64,000 nucleotides of DNA from G963662605 sp963662605. Its GTDB lineage: Bacteria; Bacteroidota; Ignavibacteria; Ignavibacteriales; Ignavibacteriaceae. The stretch's first letter is position 1. Every line of letters starts with the position of its first letter. The position numbers and the translations under genes are program-made. Location of the stretch: assembly GCA_963662605.1 (NCBI GenBank), contig OY759785.1, forward strand, positions 2,046,001 through 2,110,000. Reading direction: 5' to 3'. Under the pieces are notes generated by a model, which saw nothing but the letters and a program-made list of their open reading frames with translations, made no database searches and was not told the DNA's origin. Shown piece after piece: positions 11,201 to 19,285 of this stretch.

Positions 11201-12246
11201 CCGGCACTGCCCCCGGATGTAATCCAGTAGTAGTTCTCATTTGAATAAGGAGATGAGCAGCGCTCTACAGCCCGGGTCTTTGTGTTATAATTCCAGAAAT
11301 TTACTCCGCGGCCGTAAAACAAAATTGTATCAGTGGAAGTGAATTTTCCTGTTGATTCATTTGAGACATAGATAGCGTTTTCTACAAGATCATCAGGACG
11401 CAAATCCGAAACCGTAGTGGAAAGAACTTTTCCGCCATTATTATAAATTTTAATTGTCCGGGGATCAACGGAGTCAGGGATGCCAAGGGAAGAGAACATG
11501 CTTTTTGTAATCATGTAAATGCCCTCTTCAGGAGCCTGAAAACGAACCCACTTACCAGAGGCTAAAACACTGTTTGTAATGGATTTCTTTTTCAAACTCG
11601 GTGTGATGGCAAAGCTTTTGGCAATATCACTATTGATAACAAGATCGTTCAAAAAATTATCTGCGGAAGGAGCGCTAATGGTTCTATTTGCCGACGAAGC
11701 AAAAACTACTTCAAATTCTATTTTCGTTATTACCTCAATTTTAGAAGTGGCCGGTTTGAATCGTGCAGCATTAACCGCAACGGTAATGACCGGCATATTT
11801 CTGATAGATCCGGCAGAAGATTGATAAATGAAGTCTCCGGGATACATCGAGTTTCCGGAATAAACTGTTCCCTTGGAATAAAGCTGTACTTTCTGATTTA
11901 ATTCCTTTTCCATCATAGGAAATGGCAAGGGAACGCCGCTCAGTTCAACAGTGCTTATGCTTCGTATGATAATCTGATTGCCGGAAATGTTTGGAACCCC
12001 AATGTCAAAATCGCGTGAAGGTATTTGCGGATAACCGGTTTTATCGGAATTGTGAAAGGTGCTGTTTACCACATCAACAAAACGGTATTCATTTCCCTCA
12101 ATTGTCCGCAGAGTCGTATCTGTATACTTCGGAGTATACGAGATAACAATCCGCTGTGCTGTAGATTGCAGAATTTGAAAATCTTGTTGCGCGTGAACGG
12201 TAAGGAATGCAGCGACAAACAGAGAAAACAGAATTATGCTACGCAT
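8254..12246 (-). CDS. porU: T9SS C25-family sortase PorU
   Basis: A 1330-residue secreted protein of the gingipain-like C25 family. The signal peptide ends near VHA-QQ and a long beta-rich pro-region follows. The peptidase domain runs from about residue 600 to 960 and has the catalytic pair in place: His841 in NYVGHGSPDLW and Cys875 in TAATCDFGYFD. The spacing of 34 residues closely matches gingipains. The C-terminus has the T9SS CTD signature YNYPNPFSANTTF with KIYTIAGRL. PorU is the sortase that removes the CTD from T9SS cargo and attaches the cargo to the surface; the adjacent porV supports that role rather than a degradative protease. Both strands were checked over the 372-bp region upstream and no other gene was seen. 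Confidence 0.9.
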   Translation of the reverse strand: MRSIILFSLFVAAFLTVHAQQDFQILQSTAQRIVISYTPKYTDTTLRTIEGNEYRFVDVVNSTFHNSDKTGYPQIPSRDFDIGVPNISGNQIIIRSISTVELSGVPLPFPMMEKELNQKVQLYSKGTVYSGNSMYPGDFIYQSSAGSIRNMPVITVAVNAARFKPATSKIEVITKIEFEVVFASSANRTISAPSADNFLNDLVINSDIAKSFAITPSLKKKSITNSVLASGKWVRFQAPEEGIYMITKSMFSSLGIPDSVDPRTIKIYNNGGKVLSTTVSDLRPDDLVENAIYVSNESTGKFTSTDTILFYGRGVNFWNYNTKTRAVERCSSPYSNENYYWITSGGSAGKRMSLQESLSSTTPVVDTTTAAFAYWEKDEINIGKSGRQFLGDAFTETTKSRLYTKTLEGLLNGTTINYLYRFVNASASAVQFTIAESDNTLLNKYLYGYAANSYSYGIDDSGSLYFSGSLTNNVSNLRFSFNSPGTTSTGYLDYYEIRYNRDLKAVSDFLTIWSPKTTGTIEYRLTGFTNNSIWAFDVSDYSNVKIISNPQRLNGGELRFQASENSDTLSKYISCTPFQFKTPSDFTTVNNQDLHGISKGGKLIIISPTEFIAQANRLKAHRENSSTVAMPTVVADINQIYNEFSSGNRDVSAVRDFLRYAFLNWTTKPEYVLFLGHGDYDYKNIEGTSINFIPPFETVESLNEIDSYNTDDFFARIDGDNDNIDLAIGRLPVQSLAEATIAVSKIISYETNSDKSLWRNKITLVADDSYTSSGATDGSTHTDQSETLSVYYIPPAFDQNKIYLAAYPTEMTSYGRRKPKVNEAIVRAALEGNVIINYVGHGSPDLWAHEQVFVKDAMIPEFTNTNLFFLTAATCDFGYFDRTSGQSGAEMLILKESGGAIGAFTATRPVYSTLSASLNNEFYDKMFDVSRDTLNLPIPIGKSYYLAKKSKTEPNDQKYHLFCDPSMRLNLPQYSAQVDSVNGSALSTDIQVSALGKVKINGSILSSSSGSAKFTGYTGEGILTVYDSKQKMPITEFGPNYTVDIQGGVIYKGRVSIQNSTFQTEFVVPKDISYENRNGKIVIYYYNSSNDGLGFSKKIIVGGTDTTTVDDKTGPSITIKFDNDESDGSFLVRPNSTLIVKLNDETGLNTTGSGVGRRLQGILNQDESNILDFTNYYVGDLNTGGKSGTIDYQFNDLTEGEYRIDVKAWDVFNNASTASAFFKVVSGEDLVIDYIYNYPNPFSANTTFLFYHNYSEPVDVKVKIYTIAGRLIQQLENYGVTERNVKISWDGRDKDNDLCGSGVYLYKLQVSPSNGKAGKSYTGKLAIVRK

Positions 12247-12618
12247 TTGTACGACAAATTACTTTATAAAAAATTATTTACAGTGTAGCAATAACCCGGT
12301 TAAAACTTCTCCATTTTTAGGATGAAATTACTATTATTTAGACGTATGAGTCAAGTCAAAATTTTTACGTGTCCGGAATTGTATTTTTGCGCAGGGATTT
12401 ATTCAAATCGGATACTACCCCTTAAACTGTTTGTGACCAAGCCGGAACTGAAGTCTTAAGAAAGTACCGTTTAAAAATTTAAACTTTTACATCAAGCATT
12501 AAAAATCTGGATTATTGCCAATTATATGCAACAATTTGCTTAAAAAAACTCAGATAAAAAAATGAATTATATCGGTGAAGAGGGGCAAAAAAAGTTTGAC
12601 AACGGCGTGAGATTTAAC
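12247..12618. other. Intergenic region without a recognised gene
   Basis: An AT-rich 372-bp stretch between the start of porU and the end of nth (both minus strand). It should contain the porU promoter. It contains a short AT palindrome (TTTAAAAATTTAAA) near 12470 but no convincing ORF, tRNA or strong terminator. Confidence 0.5.
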
Positions 12619-13260
12619 TCAATACTCGGTACGGGAAGGGCATAATTTTTTGCACGAACACTGGGAGCATTTTGGGCGGCGGGCTACGCAGATAATTCTT
12701 CCATGGGTGGCTAATAAATGGCTGAATAATGACCATTCGCTGTCGGGAAGCTGCTTTTTCAGTTCCGATTCTATTTCTTCAGGACTATCGGAGCTGACAA
12801 GGCCTAAAAGGTTTGAAAGGCGTTTAACATGCGTATCCACGGCAAGAGCTGGAATTCCGAATGCGTTTCCGCAGACTACCGAGGCGGTCTTTCTGCCGAC
12901 ACCGGGCAGTTCAATCAGTTTGTCCATATCTGCTGGTACCTTCCCGCCATATTTTTCGATCAACATTTTACAGCATCCGACAATACTTTTTGCTTTTTGC
13001 TTGTAAAATCCGGTTGAAAATATATCCTTTTCGAGTTCTGTTATCTTTGCATTGACAAAATCAGCAGGGGATTTATATTTTTTGAACAGAGCCTGGGTAA
13101 CCTGATTAACTCTCGCATCAGTGCATTGCGCGGACAGTATTGTCGCTATTAAAAGCTGAAAAGGTGAAGAGAAGTCAATTGCTATTTGAGCTTCAGGATA
13201 CTCATTCTTCAGCAGTTTAACGATAGCCATTGCTCTCTTTTTTGTCTGACTATCTGCCAT
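12619..13260 (-). CDS. nth: Endonuclease III
   Basis: A 213-residue DNA glycosylase/AP lyase of base-excision repair that removes oxidised pyrimidines. It has the helix-hairpin-helix LPGVGRKTASVV with the catalytic lysine near residue 120, and the catalytic aspartate in AVDTHVKRL. The [4Fe-4S] loop near the C-terminus shows the textbook Cys-x6-Cys-x2-Cys-x5-Cys spacing. The length is normal for the family. Its start overlaps the end of the upstream ferredoxin-like gene by 11 bp, so the two are translationally coupled. Confidence 0.95.
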   Translation of the reverse strand: MADSQTKKRAMAIVKLLKNEYPEAQIAIDFSSPFQLLIATILSAQCTDARVNQVTQALFKKYKSPADFVNAKITELEKDIFSTGFYKQKAKSIVGCCKMLIEKYGGKVPADMDKLIELPGVGRKTASVVCGNAFGIPALAVDTHVKRLSNLLGLVSSDSPEEIESELKKQLPDSEWSLFSHLLATHGRIICVARRPKCSQCSCKKLCPSRTEY

Positions 13261-13594
13261 TCATGTCCTTGTTAAATCGAGCATCTCTAATTTGAAGCCT
13301 CTCAACCGGTTTTCCGAGTTTTAGATGTTGTTCGATAATTTCATCAATATCCGAAATAGTTGCAGCGCCGTACCAGATTTGTTCCGGATAGATAACTATA
13401 ACGGTACCATATTCGCAAGCATCGAGGCATCCGGCGCCGTTTACCCGGATATCAACTGGAAGTCCGGCTTCTTTTACGCGCTTTTTCAGCAGATTTCTAA
13501 ATTCGACTGATCCTTTATTTGCGCAGCAGCCACGCGGATGACCTTCCGGGCGCTGATTTTCACAGACGAAAATGTGGATGTCATATCTTTTCAT
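13250..13594 (-). CDS. Thioredoxin-like [2Fe-2S] ferredoxin
   Basis: A 114-residue protein of the (2Fe-2S) ferredoxin family with thioredoxin fold, related to the NuoE C-terminal domain. Likely cluster ligands are the cysteine in FVCENQRPEGHPRGCC, one of the paired cysteines ending that motif, and the two in AGCLDACEYG, which is the expected four-Cys layout. The YGTVIVIYPEQIWYG strand and following helix (SDIDEIIEQHL) are typical. It would serve as a soluble electron carrier. It overlaps nth by 11 bp and follows the permease by 13 bp. Confidence 0.85.
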   Translation of the reverse strand: MKRYDIHIFVCENQRPEGHPRGCCANKGSVEFRNLLKKRVKEAGLPVDIRVNGAGCLDACEYGTVIVIYPEQIWYGAATISDIDEIIEQHLKLGKPVERLQIRDARFNKDMNGR

Positions 13595-13607
13595 ATAAAC
13601 TCTACTA

Positions 13608-15596
13608 CTAAACCCTTATCGGCAAAATTACAAATGGATAGCCTTGTGTATAAAATTTTCTTTGTATAGCAAACACAACATAGTTGTGCAGCCATTGTGT
13701 CATGTAGGTATCTTCCGGAAAGACAAGCTGCCCGCCGAAGAACATAACCTGCTCATATTTTTTTAGGACAAGTTCAGCATTATTGGAAATTTCGTCTACG
13801 AGATCTATGCCGATGGAAGTATATGCTTCGGCATAATATCCGGCGCTATTCAGAAATTCTACATATTTGTTCGCTTCTACATTGATATGCTTCTTTAAAT
13901 TCTCAACTTCCTCAGCACCCTTAAAGGAGCCGGCGTCAACAGAGCCGACCTGTATGAAAACAAAATTTTTGAAAACGCCGCTGAACATTCTGAATACGCT
14001 TAATAATGTATGAATGCCCAAACCGTTAAAACCATTAACCATGATGACAGCTGTTTTAGCTTTATAATCGGGGACCAAAGGAGCATTGGTTTTTTCACTG
14101 CCGTCAATGTTGTAAATTGAAGCGGTCACTGAATCAATCAATACATCAAGACGTTTCAACAGATCCATAGTTTTTTCGTAGTGCTTTTTGATTTTCAATG
14201 ACAGGAAAACCATTGAGCCGGTGATTAATATTGTCAGCCATCCGCCTTCACCGAATTTAATTATCACGACCGAAACGAGAATAAAGGAGGTCAGGATAAG
14301 ACCAAGCGCATTTATTGCCAATTTCTTTTCCCAGTGTTTTTCTTCCTTTCTCTTTGCCCACCAGTGCCTAACCATACCAAGTTGAGAAAGTGTAAACGTG
14401 ATAAATACGTTGATACTATAAAGTACGGCGAGGAACGCGATTGAACCTTTTGAGATAATCATCATGGCAATAGCAGCCAGTCCCATGAGAATGATACCGT
14501 TTTTTGCAACAAGTCTATCGCTCAAGTTAGCGAATCGTGATGGGAACCAGCGGTCAAGCGCCATATTTGACAACACCCGGGGGCCGTCGAGAAAACCCGT
14601 CTGGGCCGCGATAAATAAGAGAATCGCTTCAGATAACAGAATGGTAAACATGAATATCTGTGCCGTGCCGGGATTCCATTTGGCAGTCATCGTTTCAAAT
14701 AATACGGCATTAAGTGTTTTATGTTCCGACGGATGTACATTATAAAAGAGGTAAGCAAGCATTAAGCCCATAACCGTTACAGCGAGTGAAATGGACATAT
14801 AACGCATAGTCTTATGAGCTGTTTTTACTTTGGGATCCCGCAAAATCGGTATACCGTTACTGACGGCCTCAATTCCGGTAAATGTACCGGCACCCATACT
14901 ATAAGATTTCATTATCAGCAGAACAGTTCCCATGATGCCCAATTGACCTACGGAATTTGAAAGTTCTCGCTGTGTCGCCGCAATGGTTTGATGCGCATCG
15001 GCAGTATGGGTGATAATGGTGTAAATTATTGCAAATGCGTGAAGCACAACGAAAGTCAGGAATATCGGGACCAGCGGTACTACTGCTTCTTTTATTCCTC
15101 GAAGGTTTAATATGAGAAGTACTACAAGTCCGACTAAAGCGAAGGGGAGTCTATATATTTGCATCCACATCGGTAGAAAACTAAAAATCGCTGCTGCTCC
15201 TGAGGCTACTGAAATGGTTATTGTCAATACATAGTCAATAATAAGCGCGCAACCCGAAATCATACCGACTTTAGGGGAAAGAAGCTTGCTTGCGACAAGG
15301 TAACCGCCACCACCCGTGGGGAATAGCTCAATAATCTGAGAGTAGCTCGACGAAATGATGAAAATCGTAATTGCGGTTCCAAGAGCAACGAAAATTCCCA
15401 GATATGGATGAGCACCCAAAGTTCTGAAAGCTTCTTCGGGACCGTAACACGACGAAGACAGACCATCAGAACCTAAACCAACCCAGGCCAGAAAGGCAAT
15501 CAGCGAAAGTGTGTGAAAAATTCGTTTATCCCCGGGATCCCGGGCTCCGCCTAAAACGACGGTTTTTACTTTTTTACCAAGACTTGAAGTCGACAT
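13608..15596 (-). CDS. APC-superfamily amino acid permease with long soluble tail
   Basis: A 662-residue inner-membrane protein with about 12 hydrophobic segments in residues 30-450. It carries APC-family motifs such as FPTGGGGYLVASKLL in the second helix region and GTFTGIEAVSNGIP. The substrate is probably an amino acid or other organic cation but cannot be read from the sequence. After the last helix a soluble tail of about 190 residues contains AVIMVNGFNGLGIHTLLSVF and VFIQVGSVDAGS, which looks like an alpha/beta regulatory domain. It heads a minus-strand run with the ferredoxin and nth genes. Confidence 0.85.
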   Translation of the reverse strand: MSTSSLGKKVKTVVLGGARDPGDKRIFHTLSLIAFLAWVGLGSDGLSSSCYGPEEAFRTLGAHPYLGIFVALGTAITIFIISSSYSQIIELFPTGGGGYLVASKLLSPKVGMISGCALIIDYVLTITISVASGAAAIFSFLPMWMQIYRLPFALVGLVVLLILNLRGIKEAVVPLVPIFLTFVVLHAFAIIYTIITHTADAHQTIAATQRELSNSVGQLGIMGTVLLIMKSYSMGAGTFTGIEAVSNGIPILRDPKVKTAHKTMRYMSISLAVTVMGLMLAYLFYNVHPSEHKTLNAVLFETMTAKWNPGTAQIFMFTILLSEAILLFIAAQTGFLDGPRVLSNMALDRWFPSRFANLSDRLVAKNGIILMGLAAIAMMIISKGSIAFLAVLYSINVFITFTLSQLGMVRHWWAKRKEEKHWEKKLAINALGLILTSFILVSVVIIKFGEGGWLTILITGSMVFLSLKIKKHYEKTMDLLKRLDVLIDSVTASIYNIDGSEKTNAPLVPDYKAKTAVIMVNGFNGLGIHTLLSVFRMFSGVFKNFVFIQVGSVDAGSFKGAEEVENLKKHINVEANKYVEFLNSAGYYAEAYTSIGIDLVDEISNNAELVLKKYEQVMFFGGQLVFPEDTYMTQWLHNYVVFAIQRKFYTQGYPFVILPIRV

Positions 15597-15816
15597 GAAT
15601 ATTTTTTCCGAGTATATACCGTAATTTAGAATCTATTTAATGAGATATACAAAAATAAATTATTAGGCGTTTCTGTAAAACGTGTCGTAGAAACTTAATA
15701 TTAATTAATGTTAATATTAAATAAATAACTTTTCCAACCTAATAGACTAAAATAATTAAATATTTTATGTAATTCGTCAGATTCTTTTTGTCGTTGGACT
15801 TGCTCAATGAACTTAC
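15597..15816. other. AT-rich upstream region of the permease
   Basis: No gene is visible. The stretch is very AT-rich and presumably holds the permease promoter on the minus strand. The notable element is a doubled palindrome at 15695-15720. Together with the decayed tRNA copies that follow it makes up the ~400-bp gap between the permease and tRNA-Glu. Confidence 0.5.
15695..15720. promoter_or_regulatory. Double TTAATATTAA palindrome, possible operator
   Basis: The 10-bp palindrome TTAATATTAA occurs twice (15695-15704 and 15711-15720) separated by TTAATG. The spacing and position, about 100 bp upstream of the permease start, would suit a dimeric repressor site, but AT-rich DNA produces such patterns by chance. 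Confidence 0.3.
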
Positions 15817-15876
15817 GCGTGTACCGGATTCTTCCGAAGCGATGCCTATGGCAGAGCCGGGATCTCTGCCTTGAGA
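15817..15876 (-). repeat. Decayed tandem copy 1 of tRNA-Glu 3' half with T-loop insertion
   Basis: On the minus strand this matches the tRNA-Glu gene from the anticodon loop to the 3' end, but with 22 nt inserted (15832-15853) between TTC and GA of the T loop. The copy lacks the acceptor 5' strand, D arm and 5' anticodon stem, so it cannot make tRNA. It begins 93 bp from copy 2. Confidence 0.75.
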
Positions 15877-15909
15877 ATACTATAAAACTGGGAAAAAATT
15901 AGAGTGGTA

Positions 15910-15969
15910 GCGCGTACCGGATTCTTCCGAAGGAATCCACATGGGAGAACCGACGACTCTGCCGTGAGA
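15910..15969 (-). repeat. Decayed tandem copy 2 of tRNA-Glu 3' half with T-loop insertion
   Basis: This is a second partial copy, 92 bp from the functional gene, with the intact 3' end (GCGCGTACCGGATTC on the plus strand). It carries a 22-nt insertion (15925-15946) at exactly the same T-loop position as copy 1. The first eight inserted bases on the plus strand (TTCCGAAG) are the same in both copies; the rest differs. Homology to the tRNA stops at the anticodon loop. Confidence 0.75.
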
Positions 15970-15999
15970 ATAAAAATTTATTGGGAAACTAGGTAAGAG

Positions 16000-16073
16000 T
16001 AGCGCGTACCGGATTCGAACCGGTGATCTCTGCCTTGAGAGGGCAGCGTCCTAAGCCACTAGACGAACGCGCC
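16000..16073 (-). tRNA. tRNA-Glu (anticodon CTC)
   Basis: A complete cloverleaf on the minus strand. The acceptor stem GGCGCGT pairs with ACGCGCT (with a G-U closing pair), the anticodon stem is CTGCC/GGCAG with loop CTCTCAA, and the T arm is ACCGG-TTCGAAT-CCGGT. The anticodon CTC reads GAG (Glu). CCA is not encoded. Two decayed partial copies lie downstream. Confidence 0.93.
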
Positions 16074-16140
16074 ATGTAAAAAATAGCTTACAAAGTTAAC
16101 AAATTATTTTCTTCTGGCAAAAGGGAGAGTCGAATCACCA

Positions 16141-17451
16141 CTATTTTGCCTTGGCTAAAATTATCTCGCCGAACGTTTTGCCGGAAATGTCCTGCAGCGT
16201 CAGACCACATGACAGAATATCTGATTCCTGAAGAGCATCGCAGTCATAACCGCGGCGTACGAAATTCAACAAACCCTGTCCGGTCGCAGCATCATCAAAT
16301 ACTCCGCCTTTTTGAGTGGCTTGAGCGGCCTGGTCAACGAATCTTTTCAGTCTGTCTAAAGTTTGTGTCCGATTTTTTAGAAAGTAATACTGAAGTGCTG
16401 CAACTCTCGCCGGGATTTGCGATGGGTGTAAATCCCAACCCTGGAAGATGCCGTAGTTTATCGAATGCAGTACATTATCAAAATGAAGCTTCCAAGCTTT
16501 TGTGACGCTTGATCTATTCAGTGCTTTTTCATTTTCAGATGCCGGGGATTTGTATATTTCCAACGGCAGGAATGAAGTAGCTCCATCCGAAATCGAAACC
16601 GGATATAAATTCCCTGCACATTGCATCATGAAGCGGACTTCATCACAAGCCGGATGCATGTACGATTGGCTTGGGGCAGGTATTTGTATAGATGAAGTGA
16701 AATCATAAATCCCGAAATGCAAACCAAGAATTCTTTTACCGCTTGCCTTGATTAACTCAGGCAGGATGAATGTTCCTGAAGGGGAGTATAACGCACCAGG
16801 AAGTTCAATCATCAGTTCGGTTTTAATATAATTATCGGGCAGCTGTAACTTTTTTTCGAATTCAGAGATAACCTCATTAAACACGGCACATTGTTCAACG
16901 TTTTCAATTTTGGGTAGTGTGATAATGAAATTTTCAGGTAGCGAATGAATGTTCGAAAAAAAATTCGATAAGAAAATATCCAGAGTTCTCAGACTTCTTG
17001 CGGCTGAGATTTTTGTTAAAGGTTTTACTCGGAATCCGAAAAACTGCGGCAGCTGGTTGGCATTATGCGCCTTAGCCGCTTCCGTGGCAGCCTTTATTGC
17101 TGCACTGTCTTCTTCTTCTTCCGTCCTGCTTCCATACCCATCCTCAAAATCAATCCGGTAGTCTTCTAAGCATGTCGTGTTCAGCTTGTTTGAAATTTTT
17201 TCGAATAATTCACCGGCAATTGAAAAATCCGTTATTCCGAATATCTCTGTCAGTTCTTTCTTACTCGCGACATACCGTGAGAAATATCCCGACGCGATTT
17301 GTTTTACTTTTTCCGGAGTTGATTCGGTAAATAAATGCGCTCCGCCATACAGTGTGTGCATCGGCTGTTTTTTTACCGGAAAGCTGGGTGACTCAGCAGA
17401 GATGCGCTCAATTATCTTAGAGTAGTCATGTGTTTGATTAGTAGAAGACAT
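16141..17451 (-). CDS. DUF6986/CitE-like aldolase-lyase superfamily protein
   Basis: About 436 residues from the chosen ATG at 17451; the frame extends to an alternative ATG at 17490, but a start near 17451 puts the conserved QPMHTLYGGAHLF at the usual distance. The protein resembles the HpcH/HpaI aldolase/citrate-lyase superfamily. It has an acidic metal-site motif RIDFEDGYGSR, the FFGFRVKPLT and LPKIENVEQC strands of a TIM barrel, ELMIELPGAL, and GLHFGIYDFTSS. In CitE-like enzymes the Glu/Asp of such motifs bind Mg2+. The substrate is unknown. It stands alone between tRNA-Glu and the divergent ygfZ. Confidence 0.7.
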   Translation of the reverse strand: MSSTNQTHDYSKIIERISAESPSFPVKKQPMHTLYGGAHLFTESTPEKVKQIASGYFSRYVASKKELTEIFGITDFSIAGELFEKISNKLNTTCLEDYRIDFEDGYGSRTEEEEDSAAIKAATEAAKAHNANQLPQFFGFRVKPLTKISAARSLRTLDIFLSNFFSNIHSLPENFIITLPKIENVEQCAVFNEVISEFEKKLQLPDNYIKTELMIELPGALYSPSGTFILPELIKASGKRILGLHFGIYDFTSSIQIPAPSQSYMHPACDEVRFMMQCAGNLYPVSISDGATSFLPLEIYKSPASENEKALNRSSVTKAWKLHFDNVLHSINYGIFQGWDLHPSQIPARVAALQYYFLKNRTQTLDRLKRFVDQAAQATQKGGVFDDAATGQGLLNFVRRGYDCDALQESDILSCGLTLQDISGKTFGEIILAKAK

Positions 17452-17654
17452 ATCACAAATAGATTTTTTTGAAAGCGATAAATTACGCATAATTCAAGAG
17501 AAAATCGGGAAATATTCACCCATGTACATGCTTTGAGCTGAACTTTTCTGCCCATTATATGTTTAAATTAAATATAGGCTTACTTTTTCCGTCTATTACG
17601 ATGGAAATTTATATTTTACAGTTGGTAATTGATTTAATTTACAATTTTGGCCTT

Positions 17655-18740
17655 ATGAAACAAAATTCTCCTTTAGCACAGTTTTTTATTGAAAATGGTT
17701 TCTCTTCTCAGATAGAAGGCGATCGTATAAGTTTTCCGTTTTATTCCGATGAAACAAAAGAAATGTCTTTTTTTAATTCCGGTGCCGGAGTTCACGATAT
17801 AAGTTCGTATCCGATATTCAGACTAACGGGCACCGATGTTATTGACTTTATTCATCGTATTTCGACCAATGACATCAAATCACTTCTTCCGTTTGAAATG
17901 CGTAGAACGATATTTGCAAATGAAAAGGGACGGATTCTGGATGAGGTAATTCTTTGTACTACGGAATCCGGAATATTTATCATGGGGCATGAGGGAAGAC
18001 ATGAGCTGATGGAGTTCTGGCTCAACAGGTTTATTATTGCTGATGATGTTAAAGTAGAGAATCTTTATGGCAAGTACAGTGCAATCGAGATAATCGGTCC
18101 AAAAGCAGGCGCGATGCTTCGTCAATACTTTGGCGATGAAGCACAGCTCATCCAAGAAAATAAAATTCACACGTTCTTTGTAGGAAATTTTTCATATCGT
18201 GTATTTATTAATGGCCATTTTGGGGGCAATAGATCATATGTTATTATGTCACCTGTAGACTCGCTTAAAGTGCTTATGGGAGATATACTTAAATCCGGTG
18301 AGGATAACGATTTTGGGATGGTTGGCGATAATGCGTACGAATGTTTTCGCATCTCCGCCGGAATTCCCTCCGTATCTGAAATAAACGACAACTATAACCC
18401 ACATGAAGCAAAGCTTCTTGACGAAGTATGTTTTACCAAGGGTTGTTACATCGGACAGGAAGTCATTGCCAGACTTTCAACATATAACAAAGTGCAAAAA
18501 TATTTATGCACTCTGGTATTCGACAGCCCGTTGACGAACGGCTCATTGCCTGATCTATTTAACAACCAAAATCAATTTGCCGGAAAAATAACTTCGCAAA
18601 CATTCTGTCCTGAACTCAATACAACGGTTGCAATGGGATACGTTGAAAAAAACAATTATCAACTGGGACAGAGACTGTCAGCCGAAGTGGATGGCAAATC
18701 GTATGAAGTGACAATAAAGGAATTGGGCAGCCTGTTATGA
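17655..18740 (+). CDS. ygfZ: YgfZ/GcvT-like folate-binding protein
   Basis: About 361 residues from ATG at 17655; the frame is open upstream to 17559 but those residues are hydrophobic and unlike the family. It belongs to the YgfZ (IBA57-like) relatives of the glycine-cleavage T protein. These bind tetrahydrofolate and help mature or repair iron-sulfur enzymes such as MiaB. The diagnostic motif K-G-C-Y-I-G-Q-E is intact (FTKGCYIGQEVIARL), and the folate domain begins with VHDISSYPIFRLTG. Its stop overlaps the start of the adenosyltransferase gene (ATGA), so the two are coupled. Confidence 0.88.
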   Translation: MKQNSPLAQFFIENGFSSQIEGDRISFPFYSDETKEMSFFNSGAGVHDISSYPIFRLTGTDVIDFIHRISTNDIKSLLPFEMRRTIFANEKGRILDEVILCTTESGIFIMGHEGRHELMEFWLNRFIIADDVKVENLYGKYSAIEIIGPKAGAMLRQYFGDEAQLIQENKIHTFFVGNFSYRVFINGHFGGNRSYVIMSPVDSLKVLMGDILKSGEDNDFGMVGDNAYECFRISAGIPSVSEINDNYNPHEAKLLDEVCFTKGCYIGQEVIARLSTYNKVQKYLCTLVFDSPLTNGSLPDLFNNQNQFAGKITSQTFCPELNTTVAMGYVEKNNYQLGQRLSAEVDGKSYEVTIKELGSLL

Positions 18741-19285
18741 AAATATATACCAAAACAGGTGATAATGGTGAGACCGGACTTTTCGGAGGACAAAGGGTTT
18801 CAAAGGACTCGCTGAGAATCGAAGCATATGGAACCATTGATGAGGTTAATTCATTTTTAGGTCTGGCGGTTTCGTTTACGGAAAATGAAAAAACAAAAGA
18901 AATAACCGGCTGGATGCAGGATTTACTTTTTGTTGCAGGAGCCGAGTTAGCCTCACCGGATGCCGATAGTTCTAAAGTGCCGCATATAAGTGAAGATGAT
19001 ATCCGGAAAGCGGAATCATATATTGACGAGCTTTCCATCGGGCTTGATGAATTGAAGAATTTTATTTTGCCGGGCGGAACAAAGGCTGCATCTGCTTTGC
19101 ATCTTGCCCGTGCAATCTGCAGAAGGGCAGAGAGGCAAATTGTGGCATTGCGAAAGGGTGAAAAAGTAAGCCAGGAATTGCTTATATTTGTAAATAGATT
19201 ATCCGATCTTTTGTTCGTTTTAGCGCGGTTTGAAAATGCTTCAGTCGGGGTGAAAGACGTTGATTGGAAAACTCCCCGGGGGTGA
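18737..19285 (+). CDS. PduO-type cob(I)alamin adenosyltransferase
   Basis: A 182-residue ATP:cob(I)alamin adenosyltransferase that makes adenosylcobalamin. The N-terminal ATP-binding signature KIYTKTGDNGETGLFGG is intact, as are YGTIDEVNSFLGLA and the helical motif HLARAICRRAERQIV with the conserved arginines. The product is the cofactor of methylmalonyl-CoA mutase, encoded at 41.3 kb. The start overlaps the ygfZ stop. The last 8 bp, including the TGA, are also the first 8 bp of tmRNA, so the tmRNA promoter must lie inside this coding region. Confidence 0.93.
   Translation: MKIYTKTGDNGETGLFGGQRVSKDSLRIEAYGTIDEVNSFLGLAVSFTENEKTKEITGWMQDLLFVAGAELASPDADSSKVPHISEDDIRKAESYIDELSIGLDELKNFILPGGTKAASALHLARAICRRAERQIVALRKGEKVSQELLIFVNRLSDLLFVLARFENASVGVKDVDWKTPRG

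Noticed and set aside
15817..15969. Two further tRNA genes next to tRNA-Glu
   Set aside because: Both lack the 5' half and have 22-nt insertions in the T loop, so they cannot fold as tRNA.
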